DNA of 64,000 nucleotides. Origin: Variovorax paradoxus. GTDB lineage: Bacteria; Pseudomonadota; Gammaproteobacteria; Burkholderiales; Burkholderiaceae_C. This document shows positions 1 to 7,991 of this stretch, piece after piece. The DNA lies in contig NZ_LR743508.1 in the NCBI RefSeq assembly GCF_902712855.1, positions 496,001-560,000 on the forward strand, written 5' to 3'. The notes below the pieces were generated by a model, which did not search any database, was not told the origin of the DNA, and saw nothing but the letters and a program-made list of their open reading frames with translations. Position numbers and translations under genes: made by a program. The first letter of the stretch is position 1. The number at the start of each line of letters is the position of its first letter.

Positions 1-2
1 TC

Positions 3-854
3 ACGCCCGCCGGCCAGACACCGTACAGCGCATGGATGCAGACCGACACGCTGCACGCGCTGCAGCGCACGGTCAGCGACCATCCGGGCGAGCACGCATG
101 GATCGTCCACGTGCAGGTGTCCGAGCTCTACTGGATGCTCATCGTGAAGGAGATGCACTCGGCGCAGCGCTTCCTGCGCGCCGACGACCTGCCGCAGGCG
201 TGGCGGACGCTGCAGCGCGTGGTGGCCCACCATGCGCCGCTCGACGCCATCTGGCGCTCGATCGACTGGATGACGCCGAACGACCTGCTGGCCATTCTTT
301 CGCGCGCCGTCGGAACCTACGGCAAGGACACGGCGCTGCAGGGCTGGACCTACCGGCAGATGGTGTACCTGTTCGGCATCAAGCAGGCCGAGCATCTGCA
401 GCACTTCGAGCCGCAGCCGCAGCGAAAGGCGCAGCTCGAGCAGGCCCTGGCCGAGCCCAGCCTCTACGACGACGTGCTCGCGTTCCTGCAGCGCCGCGGC
501 ATGAACATTCCGCAGGCGCTGCTCGCACGCGACCTGCGCGCGCCCTACTTGCCCAGCAAGGAGGTCGAGCAGGTCTGGCGCGACATCTACGCGACGCCGG
601 ACAGGCATGCCGACCTGCAGCAGCTCGGCGAGACGCTGGCCGACATCGCCGAAGGTTTCTGCAACTGGAAGTTCCGCCACCTGATGGCGACGCGACGCAC
701 CTTCGGCGCACGGCCGGCGTACTTCGGCACCGAAGGGGTCGCGTGGCTGGCGCCCTCGCTCGAGGAGATTCCGTTTCCAGAATTGTGGTCGGCGCGCACC
801 TTCATCGGCAGCCCGCCGCCGGTGTGCCCGCACATGGCCCGGCAGGGCCGGTGA
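3..854 (+). CDS. Tryptophan 2,3-dioxygenase family protein, 5' partial
   Basis: The reading frame is already open at the first bases, so the start lies outside the window; 283 residues are visible. It matches the heme-dependent tryptophan 2,3-dioxygenase fold. The N-terminal helix pattern TPYSAWMQTDTLHALQ corresponds to the family's L-T-Y-x-x-Y-L-x-L-D start, HVQVSELYWMLIVKE to the H-Q-x-x-E-L-W segment, and NWKFRHLMATRRTFG to the W-R-x-x-H-x-x-x-V-x-R segment that carries the proximal heme histidine. The usual HQ is replaced by HVQ and the C-terminal GTGGS loop is poorly kept (YFGTEGVAWL), so the substrate may not be tryptophan. It lies directly upstream of nitroreductase, ring-cleaving dioxygenase and quinone reductase genes, which suggests a role in aromatic or quinone metabolism. 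Family assignment is fairly sure; substrate is open. Confidence 0.75.
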   Translation, partial: TPAGQTPYSAWMQTDTLHALQRTVSDHPGEHAWIVHVQVSELYWMLIVKEMHSAQRFLRADDLPQAWRTLQRVVAHHAPLDAIWRSIDWMTPNDLLAILSRAVGTYGKDTALQGWTYRQMVYLFGIKQAEHLQHFEPQPQRKAQLEQALAEPSLYDDVLAFLQRRGMNIPQALLARDLRAPYLPSKEVEQVWRDIYATPDRHADLQQLGETLADIAEGFCNWKFRHLMATRRTFGARPAYFGTEGVAWLAPSLEEIPFPELWSARTFIGSPPPVCPHMARQGR

Positions 855-857
855 AGG

Positions 858-884
858 CGCTCGCGGCGCCGGCCGCCGCGAGCG
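858..884 (+). other. Strong GC-rich hairpin after the dioxygenase gene
   Basis: Positions 858-868 (CGCTCGCGGCG) are perfectly complementary to 874-884 with a 5-base loop, starting four bases after the stop codon of the dioxygenase-like gene. No T-run follows, so it is not a standard intrinsic terminator. It could protect the 3' end of the upstream message, attenuate expression of the nitroreductase gene, or be chance in very GC-rich sequence. Confidence 0.4.
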
Positions 885-981
885 TGGAACCGAACGTGCA
901 AGCAGCGAGGTCCTGCCGGGTGCGCGACGCGCACCTGCGATCTCGTCCGATCCGATGAACCAACCGAGAAGAGAGAACGTC

Positions 982-1698
982 ATGCCAGCCCCCCTGCTGA
1001 TGGAACCCACGCCAATGAATGCAGACCCGTTCGTCGACGACCTGATCCGGGAGCGCCGCAGCAAGCGCGGCTTTCTCGACCGCAATGTGCCGCTCGACAC
1101 GGTGAAGGACATTCTCTCGGTGGCGAAGTACGCGCCGAGCTCGAGCAACACGCAGCCGTGGCGCTGCTACGTGGTGACCGGCGAAGCGCGCGAGCGCGTG
1201 ACACGGGCGGCGGTGGCGGAGTTCCGTGCGAACCACGCCACGCTGGCGCCGGAGTACCCGTTCTTTCCCCAGCCGCTGCACGACCCGTACTCGTCGCGCT
1301 TCAACACCTTTCGCGGCCAGCTGGGCGACGCGCAGGGCGTGCACCGCAGCGACAAGGCGGGACGCATGCGCGACGTGGAGCGCCAGTTCCTGTTCTTCGA
1401 TGCACCGGTCGGCCTCATCTTCACGATGGACCGCAAGCTGGAGTGGGCCAGTTTTCTCTGCTACGGCTGCTTCCTGCAGAACGTGATGCTGGCCGCGAAG
1501 GCGCGGGGCCTGGACACCTGCCCGCAGCAGATCTGGTCGCTGCAGCACCACGTGCTGCGCGCCGAGCTCGGCATTCCGGCCGAGGAAATGGTGATCGCGG
1601 GCATGTCGATGGGCTGGGCCGACAACAGCCTGCCCGAGAACCGCATGACGCTGCACAAGCTCGACCTCGACCACTTCGCCTCGTTCATCCACCAGTAG
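982..1698 (+). CDS. Nitroreductase family protein (MhqN-like)
   Basis: FMN-dependent nitroreductase-fold protein of 238 residues, expected to reduce nitroaromatics or quinones with NAD(P)H in the cytoplasm. The N-terminal IRERRSKRGF segment gives the R-R-S-x-R phosphate-binding pattern of the family and YAPSSSNTQPW is the A-P-S-x-x-N-x-Q-P-W FMN-binding motif. The C-terminal AGMSMGWAD matches the family's G-x-x-x-G-W segment. Start 982 is preferred because AAGAGAG lies just upstream; an in-frame ATG at 955 is possible. It stands between the tryptophan-dioxygenase-like gene and a ring-cleaving dioxygenase gene, the same partner pair as mhqN-mhqO of Firmicutes, which respond to quinones. Exact substrate unknown. 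Confidence 0.85.
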   Translation: MPAPLLMEPTPMNADPFVDDLIRERRSKRGFLDRNVPLDTVKDILSVAKYAPSSSNTQPWRCYVVTGEARERVTRAAVAEFRANHATLAPEYPFFPQPLHDPYSSRFNTFRGQLGDAQGVHRSDKAGRMRDVERQFLFFDAPVGLIFTMDRKLEWASFLCYGCFLQNVMLAAKARGLDTCPQQIWSLQHHVLRAELGIPAEEMVIAGMSMGWADNSLPENRMTLHKLDLDHFASFIHQ

Positions 1699-1745
1699 TC
1701 CCGCACTGCAAACACACACAACCACCACCCGAGAGGATTTCTCCC

Positions 1746-2696
1746 ATGTCGATCATCAAAGGCTTCCACCACCTGACCGCCTGTGTCAGCGGCGCGCAGG
1801 AGGACGTGGACTTCTACGTCAAGCTGCTCGGCCAGAGCCTGGTCAAGAAGACCGTGCTGCTGGACGGCGAAGACCCCGTCTACCACCTCTACTACGGCAA
1901 CGCACAGGGCGACGCCGGCACGCTGGTCACGTCCTTCCCCTTCAGGCAGAAGGGCGTGAAGGGCCGGCGCGGCTCCGGGCAGATCAAGGTGATCAACTAT
2001 TCGGTGCCCGCCGGCTCGCTCGACTTCTGGCGCGAGCGCTTCCGCGCCCATGGCGTGCGCTTCGACGACGCGGTGGTCGAGCGCTTCGGCGAGCAGCGCC
2101 AGCGCTTCCAGCACCCGTGCGGCATCGAGTTCGACCTGGTCGCCTCCGACCGCGACACGCGCCCGCCATGCACCGCCGCCGACATTCCCGCGCAGTACGC
2201 GATCCGCGGCGTGCACAGCATCACGCTGTCGCTGCGCGAGGTGGCGGAGTCGGTCATCTTCATGCAGGAGGCGCTCGACTTTCGGTATGCCGGCGAGTCG
2301 GGGCCGCACCACCGTTTCGAGACCGCCGACGGAACGCCCGGCACGGTGGTCGAGTTCCTGCACGAGCCCGACCGCCTGCAGGGGTCGTCGATCTACGGCG
2401 AGGGCACCATCCACCACGTGGCCTTCGCGGTCGACAGCGTGGCGCAGCAGATGCAGATCAAGGAGAAGCTGATGTCGATGGGCCACATCGACACCTCCGA
2501 GTCGGTCAACCGCAACTACTTCCGTTCGATGTATTTCAAGATGCCCGGCGGCGTGATGTTCGAGGCGGCCACGACCGACATCGGCTTCGCCATCGACGAA
2601 GAGCCGGGCCACTTCGGTGCCGAATTCCAGCTGCCGCCATGGCTGCGCGAGCGCAAGGACGAGCTGCTCGGACGCCTCGAGCCGATCACCGTCTGA
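1746..2696 (+). CDS. Ring-cleaving dioxygenase, two VOC domains (MhqO-like)
   Basis: 316-residue protein with two tandem vicinal-oxygen-chelate modules, about residues 5-130 and 150-275. The first begins GFHHLTACV with the metal-ligand histidine and the second begins GVHSITLSL; IHHVAFAV, HRFET and MFEAATTD give further strands with metal-binding H and E positions. The pattern is that of the MhqO/LinE-like putative ring-cleaving dioxygenases, which open hydroquinone or catechol rings using Fe(II). GAGAGGA is a good ribosome binding site at 1730-1736. It follows the nitroreductase gene by 47 bases and is followed by a quinone reductase gene, so the three probably act together on quinone-like compounds. 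Substrate not determinable from sequence. Confidence 0.85.
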   Translation: MSIIKGFHHLTACVSGAQEDVDFYVKLLGQSLVKKTVLLDGEDPVYHLYYGNAQGDAGTLVTSFPFRQKGVKGRRGSGQIKVINYSVPAGSLDFWRERFRAHGVRFDDAVVERFGEQRQRFQHPCGIEFDLVASDRDTRPPCTAADIPAQYAIRGVHSITLSLREVAESVIFMQEALDFRYAGESGPHHRFETADGTPGTVVEFLHEPDRLQGSSIYGEGTIHHVAFAVDSVAQQMQIKEKLMSMGHIDTSESVNRNYFRSMYFKMPGGVMFEAATTDIGFAIDEEPGHFGAEFQLPPWLRERKDELLGRLEPITV

Positions 2697-2753
2697 GCGT
2701 TGCCGCCTTCGTATCCACCGACGTTTCCTTTTTCCATTCACACAGGCCACGCC

Positions 2754-3395
2754 ATGTCAAAGACCAAGGTCCTCATTGCCTTCTATTCACGCAACAGCTC
2801 CACCGAGCTCCTGGCCCAGGCCGTCGCGCAGGGCGCCGCGGCCGAAGGCGCCGAAGTGCGTCTTCGCCGCGCGCGCGAGTTCGTCACGCCCGAGGCAATG
2901 CGCCAGGCGCCAGGCTGGGCCGAGCGCGCCAGCGAGATGAACGCCAGGTACGAAGCCCCCACGGAGGCCGATGCCGACTGGGCCGACGCCATCGTGTTCG
3001 GCACGCCGACCCGCTTCGGCTCCATCGCCTCGGAACTCAAGGCCTACATCGACTCGCTCGGCGGCCTCTGGTTCCAGGGCAAGCTCAACGGCAAGGTCGG
3101 CTCGGTGTTCGGCTCCGCCTCGTCGAAGCACGGCGGCAACGAGTCGACCCTGCTGTCGATCTACGCGCCGATGGCCCACCTGGGCCTGATCATCGTGCCG
3201 CTGGGCTACGCCGACCCGGCGATGTTCGCCGCGGGCACGCCCTACGGCGCGACCCACATCTCGCACCAGGATTCGGTGATGCCCGGCGCCGAGGAACTCG
3301 CGGTGGCGAACTACCAGGGCCGCCGCGTCGCATCGACCGCACGGGCGCTTCGCGCGGCGCGGCAGCCGTCGCCCGAAGTGCCCGAAGTTGCCTGA
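2754..3395 (+). CDS. wrbA: NAD(P)H:quinone oxidoreductase, WrbA type
   Basis: 213-residue flavodoxin-like quinone reductase that performs two-electron reduction of quinones, avoiding semiquinone radicals. KVLIAFYSRNSSTELLA is the FMN phosphate loop, GTPTRFGSIASELKAYID is the characteristic WrbA G-T-P-T-R-F-G segment, and FGSASSKHGGNESTLLS gives the second FMN contact. Length is slightly above the usual 198-200 residues because of a C-terminal tail. The start at 2754 fits the family N-terminus; the frame stays open upstream but that part is not conserved-looking. Last structural gene of the quinone run, followed by a LysR gene on the same strand. Confidence 0.85.
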   Translation: MSKTKVLIAFYSRNSSTELLAQAVAQGAAAEGAEVRLRRAREFVTPEAMRQAPGWAERASEMNARYEAPTEADADWADAIVFGTPTRFGSIASELKAYIDSLGGLWFQGKLNGKVGSVFGSASSKHGGNESTLLSIYAPMAHLGLIIVPLGYADPAMFAAGTPYGATHISHQDSVMPGAEELAVANYQGRRVASTARALRAARQPSPEVPEVA

Positions 3396-3518
3396 GGGCG
3401 CGCGCAGCCGCCGCGTGCGCGCTATGCTTGCCCAGCCTTGCCGCGCACCGCGGCAAGCCACTGCCTGCCCGGCAGGGAACGCAGGAAACGCAGGACGTGC
3501 ACGGCGCGCAGGCCAACG

Positions 3519-4442
3519 ATGCTGGATCTGAAGGATGTCTTCTACTTCGTGCAGGTCGTCGACCGCGGCGGATTCACGGCCGCCGGCACCGCGCTGCGGC
3601 TGCCCAAGTCGACGCTGAGCCACCGCGTCCAGGAGCTCGAAAGCTACCTGGGCGTGCGGCTGCTCAACCGCACCTCGCGCCAGTTCGGCATGACCGACAT
3701 CGGCCGCGAGTTCTATGAATACGCGGTCGCGATGCTGCACAGCTCCGAGGTTGCCGAGGAGGCGGTGCGCCAGCGCCTGACCGAGCCGAGCGGCGTGATC
3801 CGGCTGACCACGGCGGTGGAGATCGCGCAGTTCGCGCTGCGCGAGATTCTCCCTGTGTTCCTCAACCAGTACCCGAAGGTGCGCGTGATCGAGATCGCGA
3901 CGGACCGCTACGTGGACATCGTGGGCGAGGGCTTCGACCTGGCCATCCGCGGCCACACGGCGCCGCTGCAGAACTCCACGCTGGTGCAGCGCGCACTGGC
4001 CGATGTGCCCTGGTACCTGTTCGCAAGCCCTGCGTACCTGAAGAAGATGGGCGTGCCCGAAAGCCCGGCCGATCTCGCGAAGCACGCCACCATAGCGATG
4101 GTGCGCAACGGGCCGCCCCAGTGGCCGCTGCGCGGGCCGCATGGCGAGGAGGTCGTGATGCCCATCGACCCGCGCTTCCAGAGCAACAACATGGTCGCGC
4201 TGAAGGAAGCGGCATGCGCCAGCCTGGGCATTGCCGCGCTGCCGGGCTACATCTGCCGCACCGAACTGCGCACCGGCGCGCTGCAGCAGCTGCTTCCCGA
4301 CTGGTCGGCCGCGGACGCGCGCATCTCCGCGCTCATTCCCTTCCGCACCGGGCTGCTTCCCGCGGTGCGTTCGCTGGTCGATTTCCTGGCCGTGGAAATC
4401 CCGGTGATCACCGCGTTCGACCATCCGCTCCACTTCGAGTGA
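3519..4442 (+). CDS. LysR-family transcriptional regulator
   Basis: 307 residues. The N-terminal winged helix-turn-helix covers about residues 1-60 (DLKDVFYFVQVVDRGGFTAA, then KSTLSHRVQELESYLGVRLL) and is followed by a type-2 periplasmic-binding-like effector domain. The start at 3519 is chosen because MLDLKDV is the canonical LysR N-terminus; the frame upstream reads as non-homologous sequence. It lies on the same strand 123 bases after the quinone reductase gene and is a natural candidate regulator of the nitroreductase-dioxygenase-reductase genes, perhaps sensing a phenolic or quinone, though LysR regulators are more often divergent from their targets. Downstream is a maleylacetate-reductase-like gene. 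Confidence 0.85.
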   Translation: MLDLKDVFYFVQVVDRGGFTAAGTALRLPKSTLSHRVQELESYLGVRLLNRTSRQFGMTDIGREFYEYAVAMLHSSEVAEEAVRQRLTEPSGVIRLTTAVEIAQFALREILPVFLNQYPKVRVIEIATDRYVDIVGEGFDLAIRGHTAPLQNSTLVQRALADVPWYLFASPAYLKKMGVPESPADLAKHATIAMVRNGPPQWPLRGPHGEEVVMPIDPRFQSNNMVALKEAACASLGIAALPGYICRTELRTGALQQLLPDWSAADARISALIPFRTGLLPAVRSLVDFLAVEIPVITAFDHPLHFE

Positions 4443-4586
4443 GGCACTGACGAGAGGTGCCCGCAGCGCACCGCGCGGCGGCCCGATCGTCCACGAAACT
4501 GGACGCTGCGTCTGTCAATGAGCGGCTTGTGGGCGCGGGACGGCCCGCCTATCTTGTGGGCTCCTGAAATACACAGCCCGACCGAT

Positions 4587-5705
4587 ATGAATCACTTGAA
4601 CTGCTTGCCGCAAGAAGGCGTTTTCTGGGGCCAGCACATCCTGCAGGGTGCGGTGGCGAGGCTCGGCGACCATGGCATCCGGCGCCCGGTCACGTTCACG
4701 GTCGAGCCGCTCGAGCGCCTGTACCGCAACTGCGTGCAGCCCAACCTGAAGCACGAAGCGGGCAGCTTCACCGCGCTGCCGGCGCACGTGCCCGACGTGG
4801 CGGTGCAGGGCGGCCTCGAGGCCTGCCTGCAGTCGGGCGCCGAATCGATCCTGGCGCTGGGCGGCGGCTCGGTGCTCGATGCGGCCAAGGCGGTGTCGCA
4901 CCTGCATCACGAGAAGACGGGGCGCTACCTGCCCATCGCCGCGCTTCCGACCACGCTGTCGGGCTCGGAGTTCTCGCACTACTTCGGCATCACCGAGACC
5001 GACGGTCCGCAGAAATTCAAGCGCAGCTACGCCGTGCGCGAGACGGTGCCCAAGGTGGTGGTGATCGATCCGGTGCTGGTGTCCGACACGCCGCGCGCGC
5101 TGCTGCTCTCATCGGCCATCAAGGGCATGGACCATGCGGTGGAGGGCATGCGCAAGGTGACCAGGGAGCATCCGCACGCGATCATGGCCGCGAGCGGCCT
5201 CGAACGCTTCCTGGCCGTGCTGCAGAAGTGGCCGCAGTCGGTGGAGACGCGCGAGGCACTCGAGCAGGGTGCGGTGACGCCCGCCGACCTGCTGCAGCTG
5301 CAGCTTGCGGCCTGGCAGTGCTATTTCTCGCCCGCCTCGGTCATCTACGGCCTGAGCCACCGCATCGGCCACATCCTGGGCGGCACCTTCGGCCTGCCGC
5401 ACAGCGCAACCTCCTGCATCACGCTGGCGCCGGTGATCCGCGCCTGCGCCGACTTCTATGGCGACAAGCTGGAGATCTTCGGCACGCGCAGGCCGGGCGA
5501 AGACGCTGCGACGCAGCTCGCCGACCGCATCTCCGGCGTGGTCGCTTCGCTCGGGCTGCCGGCCCGCATCGGCGACTTCGATCTCGATCCGGCCAGGCTG
5601 CCCGAGGTGGCCCGCCTGCTGAAGAAGAACTATCCGAACGAGGTGGCGGACCTCGGCAGCAACGCGAGCGTGAAGCTCGACGCGCTGCTCGAGAGCATCT
5701 GGTGA
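4587..5705 (+). CDS. Iron-containing alcohol dehydrogenase family, maleylacetate-reductase-like
   Basis: 372 residues. The NAD(P) phosphate loop GGGSVLDAAK is at residues 92-101, the PTTLSGSE loop at 121-128, and the metal site is given by MDHAVEG near residue 181 and by the SHRIGHILGGTFGLPHS segment near 255. That histidine-rich segment resembles the H-K-x-x-H-x-L-G-G-x-F-x-L-P-H of maleylacetate reductases, which reduce maleylacetate to 3-oxoadipate after hydroxyquinol ring cleavage. That would fit the ring-cleavage gene 2 kb upstream. The start at 4587 gives a family-like length. Another primary or secondary alcohol or aldehyde substrate cannot be excluded. Confidence 0.8.
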   Translation: MNHLNCLPQEGVFWGQHILQGAVARLGDHGIRRPVTFTVEPLERLYRNCVQPNLKHEAGSFTALPAHVPDVAVQGGLEACLQSGAESILALGGGSVLDAAKAVSHLHHEKTGRYLPIAALPTTLSGSEFSHYFGITETDGPQKFKRSYAVRETVPKVVVIDPVLVSDTPRALLLSSAIKGMDHAVEGMRKVTREHPHAIMAASGLERFLAVLQKWPQSVETREALEQGAVTPADLLQLQLAAWQCYFSPASVIYGLSHRIGHILGGTFGLPHSATSCITLAPVIRACADFYGDKLEIFGTRRPGEDAATQLADRISGVVASLGLPARIGDFDLDPARLPEVARLLKKNYPNEVADLGSNASVKLDALLESIW

Positions 5706-5879
5706 CGCCGTGAACGCGCGGCGAGCGCCGGGTGGCGGGCCAGCGCTCCACGGCCGAAGAGAGGACGCCGAATCCCTCTTCTGGCGCATGCGTGCGGCGC
5801 CGGGCCTGCCTACGCTCGATGCGCAGCGGACACCGATGTCCGCTCGCGTTTCAAGAGCGCCAGCCTGGCGACCATCCAC

Positions 5880-6482
5880 ATGTTCGAAGAAAAGATTCCC
5901 ACGGCTTCCAAGCCCACTCCCCCTCGGCGACATGCGTTCGCCGCAGCCCTGCTCGGCGCAGGGCTCTGCCTGCTCCCTCTTCCGCACGCCGATGCCGCGT
6001 CGCTGTTCGAACCCTCTTCCGCCTTCGTGCAGACGGGTTCGGCCCATGGCACCCGCACGCTGACGACCGGCCTGACCTGGGACCTGCCCTACCGCTGGCA
6101 GCTCGGCGGCGGCCGGCTCGACAGCTACCTCGAGGCCTCGTACGCGTACTGGCACATCCAGGCGAGCGAGCGCGACGGCCGCTCGCAGCTGTCGCAGTTC
6201 GCGCTGGTGCCGGTGCTCCGCTTCAGGCCCGACGAGGGCGCGTCGCCCTGGTTCTTCGAGACCGGCGTGGGGCTGACGGCAACCTCGTCGATCTATCGCA
6301 CGCGTCAGAAGACCTTCTCGACCCGCTTCAACTTCGGCACGCACCTGGCGGTGGGCCGCAGCTTCGGCGAGCGCCGCCAGCACGAGATCGCGCTGCGCGT
6401 GGAGCACTTCTCGAACGCGGGCATCAAGCATCCGAACCCGGGCGAGAACTTCGTCCAGGTCCGCTACGCGTACCGCTTCTGA
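5880..6482 (+). CDS. pagL: Lipid A 3-O-deacylase PagL
   Basis: 200-residue outer-membrane beta-barrel enzyme that removes the 3-O-acyl chain from lipid A. A signal peptide runs to about residue 40 (hydrophobic FAAALLGAGLCLLPL, cleavage near ADA-AS). The C-terminal segment RVEHFSNAGIKHPNPGEN carries the catalytic histidine and serine of the family (H176, S178 here) with an acidic residue close by (E189), and the protein ends in an aromatic residue (YRF) as outer-membrane barrels do. The N-terminus is longer than in typical PagL, so a shorter start is possible, but no better in-frame ATG is seen. Monocistronic as far as can be seen. LpxO, another lipid A modifier, lies at 42 kb. Confidence 0.88.
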   Translation: MFEEKIPTASKPTPPRRHAFAAALLGAGLCLLPLPHADAASLFEPSSAFVQTGSAHGTRTLTTGLTWDLPYRWQLGGGRLDSYLEASYAYWHIQASERDGRSQLSQFALVPVLRFRPDEGASPWFFETGVGLTATSSIYRTRQKTFSTRFNFGTHLAVGRSFGERRQHEIALRVEHFSNAGIKHPNPGENFVQVRYAYRF

Positions 6483-6665
6483 ACGCGCAGCCACGCGGAA
6501 GCCCCCCGCAAAGGGATAGGCCCGCATGCGACGACCAGAGACTGGCGAAGGCGCATCCGGCGGGCACAGTAGGTCACGGAAGAAAACTGCGCATCGCCCC
6601 GCGATGCCGTGGCGCCGTGATCTGCAACCCAGCCCCGCGAGACGGGGCCCTCCGAAGGAAGAAAG

Positions 6666-7073
6666 ATGTCCGCTATTGCAAAAACCGGAAAGCAGCTGCT
6701 GCTGGCCTGCGGCGTGCTGCTGGCACAGCACGCGGCCGCGGCGCCCGAAGCCGTGGTCACGCCGCTGCTGACGCGCGACCTGCCCAACATCCCGGGCAAG
6801 GAAGTGCTGATGATCAACGTCGACTACCCGCCCGGTGCGATCGACCCGGTGCACCGCCACGACGCGCATGCGTTCGTCTATGTGCTCGAGGGTTCGATCG
6901 TGATGGGCGTGAAGGGCGGCAAGGAAGTCACGCTCACCAAGGGCCAGACGTTCTACGAAGGCCCGAACGACATCCACACGGTCGGACGCAATGCGAGCAC
7001 CACGCAGCCGGCCAAGTTCATCGTGACGCTCATCAAGGAAAAGGGCGTGGACTTCTTCATTCCGGTGAAGTGA
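6666..7073 (+). CDS. Secreted cupin-domain protein
   Basis: 135 residues: a signal peptide (LLLACGVLLAQHAAA, about residues 11-26) followed by one small double-stranded beta-barrel cupin. The first cupin motif is visible as HRHDAHAFVYVLEG (metal-binding histidines and glutamate) and the second as QTFYEGPNDIHTVG. The AAGGAAGAAAG sequence just before 6666 is a strong ribosome binding site. The function is probably a periplasmic metal-dependent enzyme or ligand sensor; the substrate is unknown. It converges with, and overlaps by 17 bases, the AraC gene on the other strand, which may regulate it. Confidence 0.75.
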   Translation: MSAIAKTGKQLLLACGVLLAQHAAAAPEAVVTPLLTRDLPNIPGKEVLMINVDYPPGAIDPVHRHDAHAFVYVLEGSIVMGVKGGKEVTLTKGQTFYEGPNDIHTVGRNASTTQPAKFIVTLIKEKGVDFFIPVK

Positions 7074-7842
7074 CGATGGCGCGCTCCGCGCCCTGCGCCA
7101 ACCGGCGCTCGGCCAGGTAGCGCGCCGGCGGCTGGCCCATCGCCTTGCGGAACATCGCGATGAAGGCGCCGGCCGCGTCGTAGCCCAGGTCGCCGGCCAC
7201 CTGCTGCACCGTGCGGCCCGAGGCCAGCCACTGCAGCGCCACGATCAGGTGCAGCCGCTGCCGCCACCGCCCGAAGGACATGCCGGTTTCCTGCTGCACC
7301 AGCCGCGCGAAGGTGCGCTCGCTCATGGCCAGCCGCGAAGCCCATTGCGCGGACGTCGAGCGGTCGGATGGGTCGTGCATCAGCGCCTCGACGACCCGCC
7401 GCAGGCGCGGCTCGTCCGACACCGGCAGATGCATCGCTTCCGCAGGCATGCGCACCAGCTGGTCGAGCAGCACGGCCTGCAGGCGTTGCGCCGCGGCGTC
7501 GTGCGGCGCGTGCTTCGGCATGGCCGCCAGATGCAGGACGAGTTCGCGCAGCAGCGGGCTGATGCCCAGTGCGCAGCAGCTGCGCGGCATGGCGGCAGCC
7601 GCTTCCTGCGAGACGAAGACGAAGCAGACGTTCGCATCGGGGGTGACGCGGTTGCCGTGCGGCACGCCGCCGGGAATCCAGAGCCCGCCATGAATGGGCG
7701 CCATCCACAACGCGCCGGGCACTTCGCAGGTCATGGCGCCGCGCAGCACCATCACCAGTTGCCCTTGCGCATGCGCGTGGGTCGCGAGCTGCTCCGCATG
7801 CGCCTGCGTTCGGATCTGCAATGCGGCCACGGCCGAATCCAT
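7057..7842 (-). CDS. AraC-family transcriptional regulator with N-terminal cupin
   Basis: 261 residues from the ATG at 7842; a GTG at 7887 would add 15 residues. The N-terminal half is a cupin-type sensor domain (HAHAQGQLVMVLRGAM, WIPGGVPHGN), the layout of the AraC subfamily whose regulators often control adjacent transporters or detoxifying enzymes. The C-terminal half holds two helix-turn-helix motifs (SAQWASRLAMSERTFARLVQ and VQQVAGDLGYDAAGAFIAMF). It is divergent from the CynX-type MFS gene at 7992 with about 150 bases between them, so that transporter is the likely target. It overlaps the cupin gene tail to tail. Confidence 0.85.
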   Translation of the reverse strand: MDSAVAALQIRTQAHAEQLATHAHAQGQLVMVLRGAMTCEVPGALWMAPIHGGLWIPGGVPHGNRVTPDANVCFVFVSQEAAAAMPRSCCALGISPLLRELVLHLAAMPKHAPHDAAAQRLQAVLLDQLVRMPAEAMHLPVSDEPRLRRVVEALMHDPSDRSTSAQWASRLAMSERTFARLVQQETGMSFGRWRQRLHLIVALQWLASGRTVQQVAGDLGYDAAGAFIAMFRKAMGQPPARYLAERRLAQGAERAIVTSPE

Positions 7843-7991
7843 CTTGTCGAACTCGAAGTTCCAGGGGCTGGCTTGCTGCGGCGTCACGCGGGCGATTTTG
7901 ACCGGATTTGCCCATCGTCTGTCCGCCTGCGGGCATCGCGATTCCTGTGCGGTCGATAGATTCGAACAGGTCCCCCAACAGGCCACACGCC

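Noticed and set aside
4443..4586. Extension of the dehydrogenase to an ATG at 4518
   Set aside because: The extra 23 residues are not family-like and the ATG at 4587 gives the usual length.
5109..6977. 622-codon minus-strand frame across the dehydrogenase and pagL genes
   Set aside because: Low-complexity composition and overlap with two well-supported genes.
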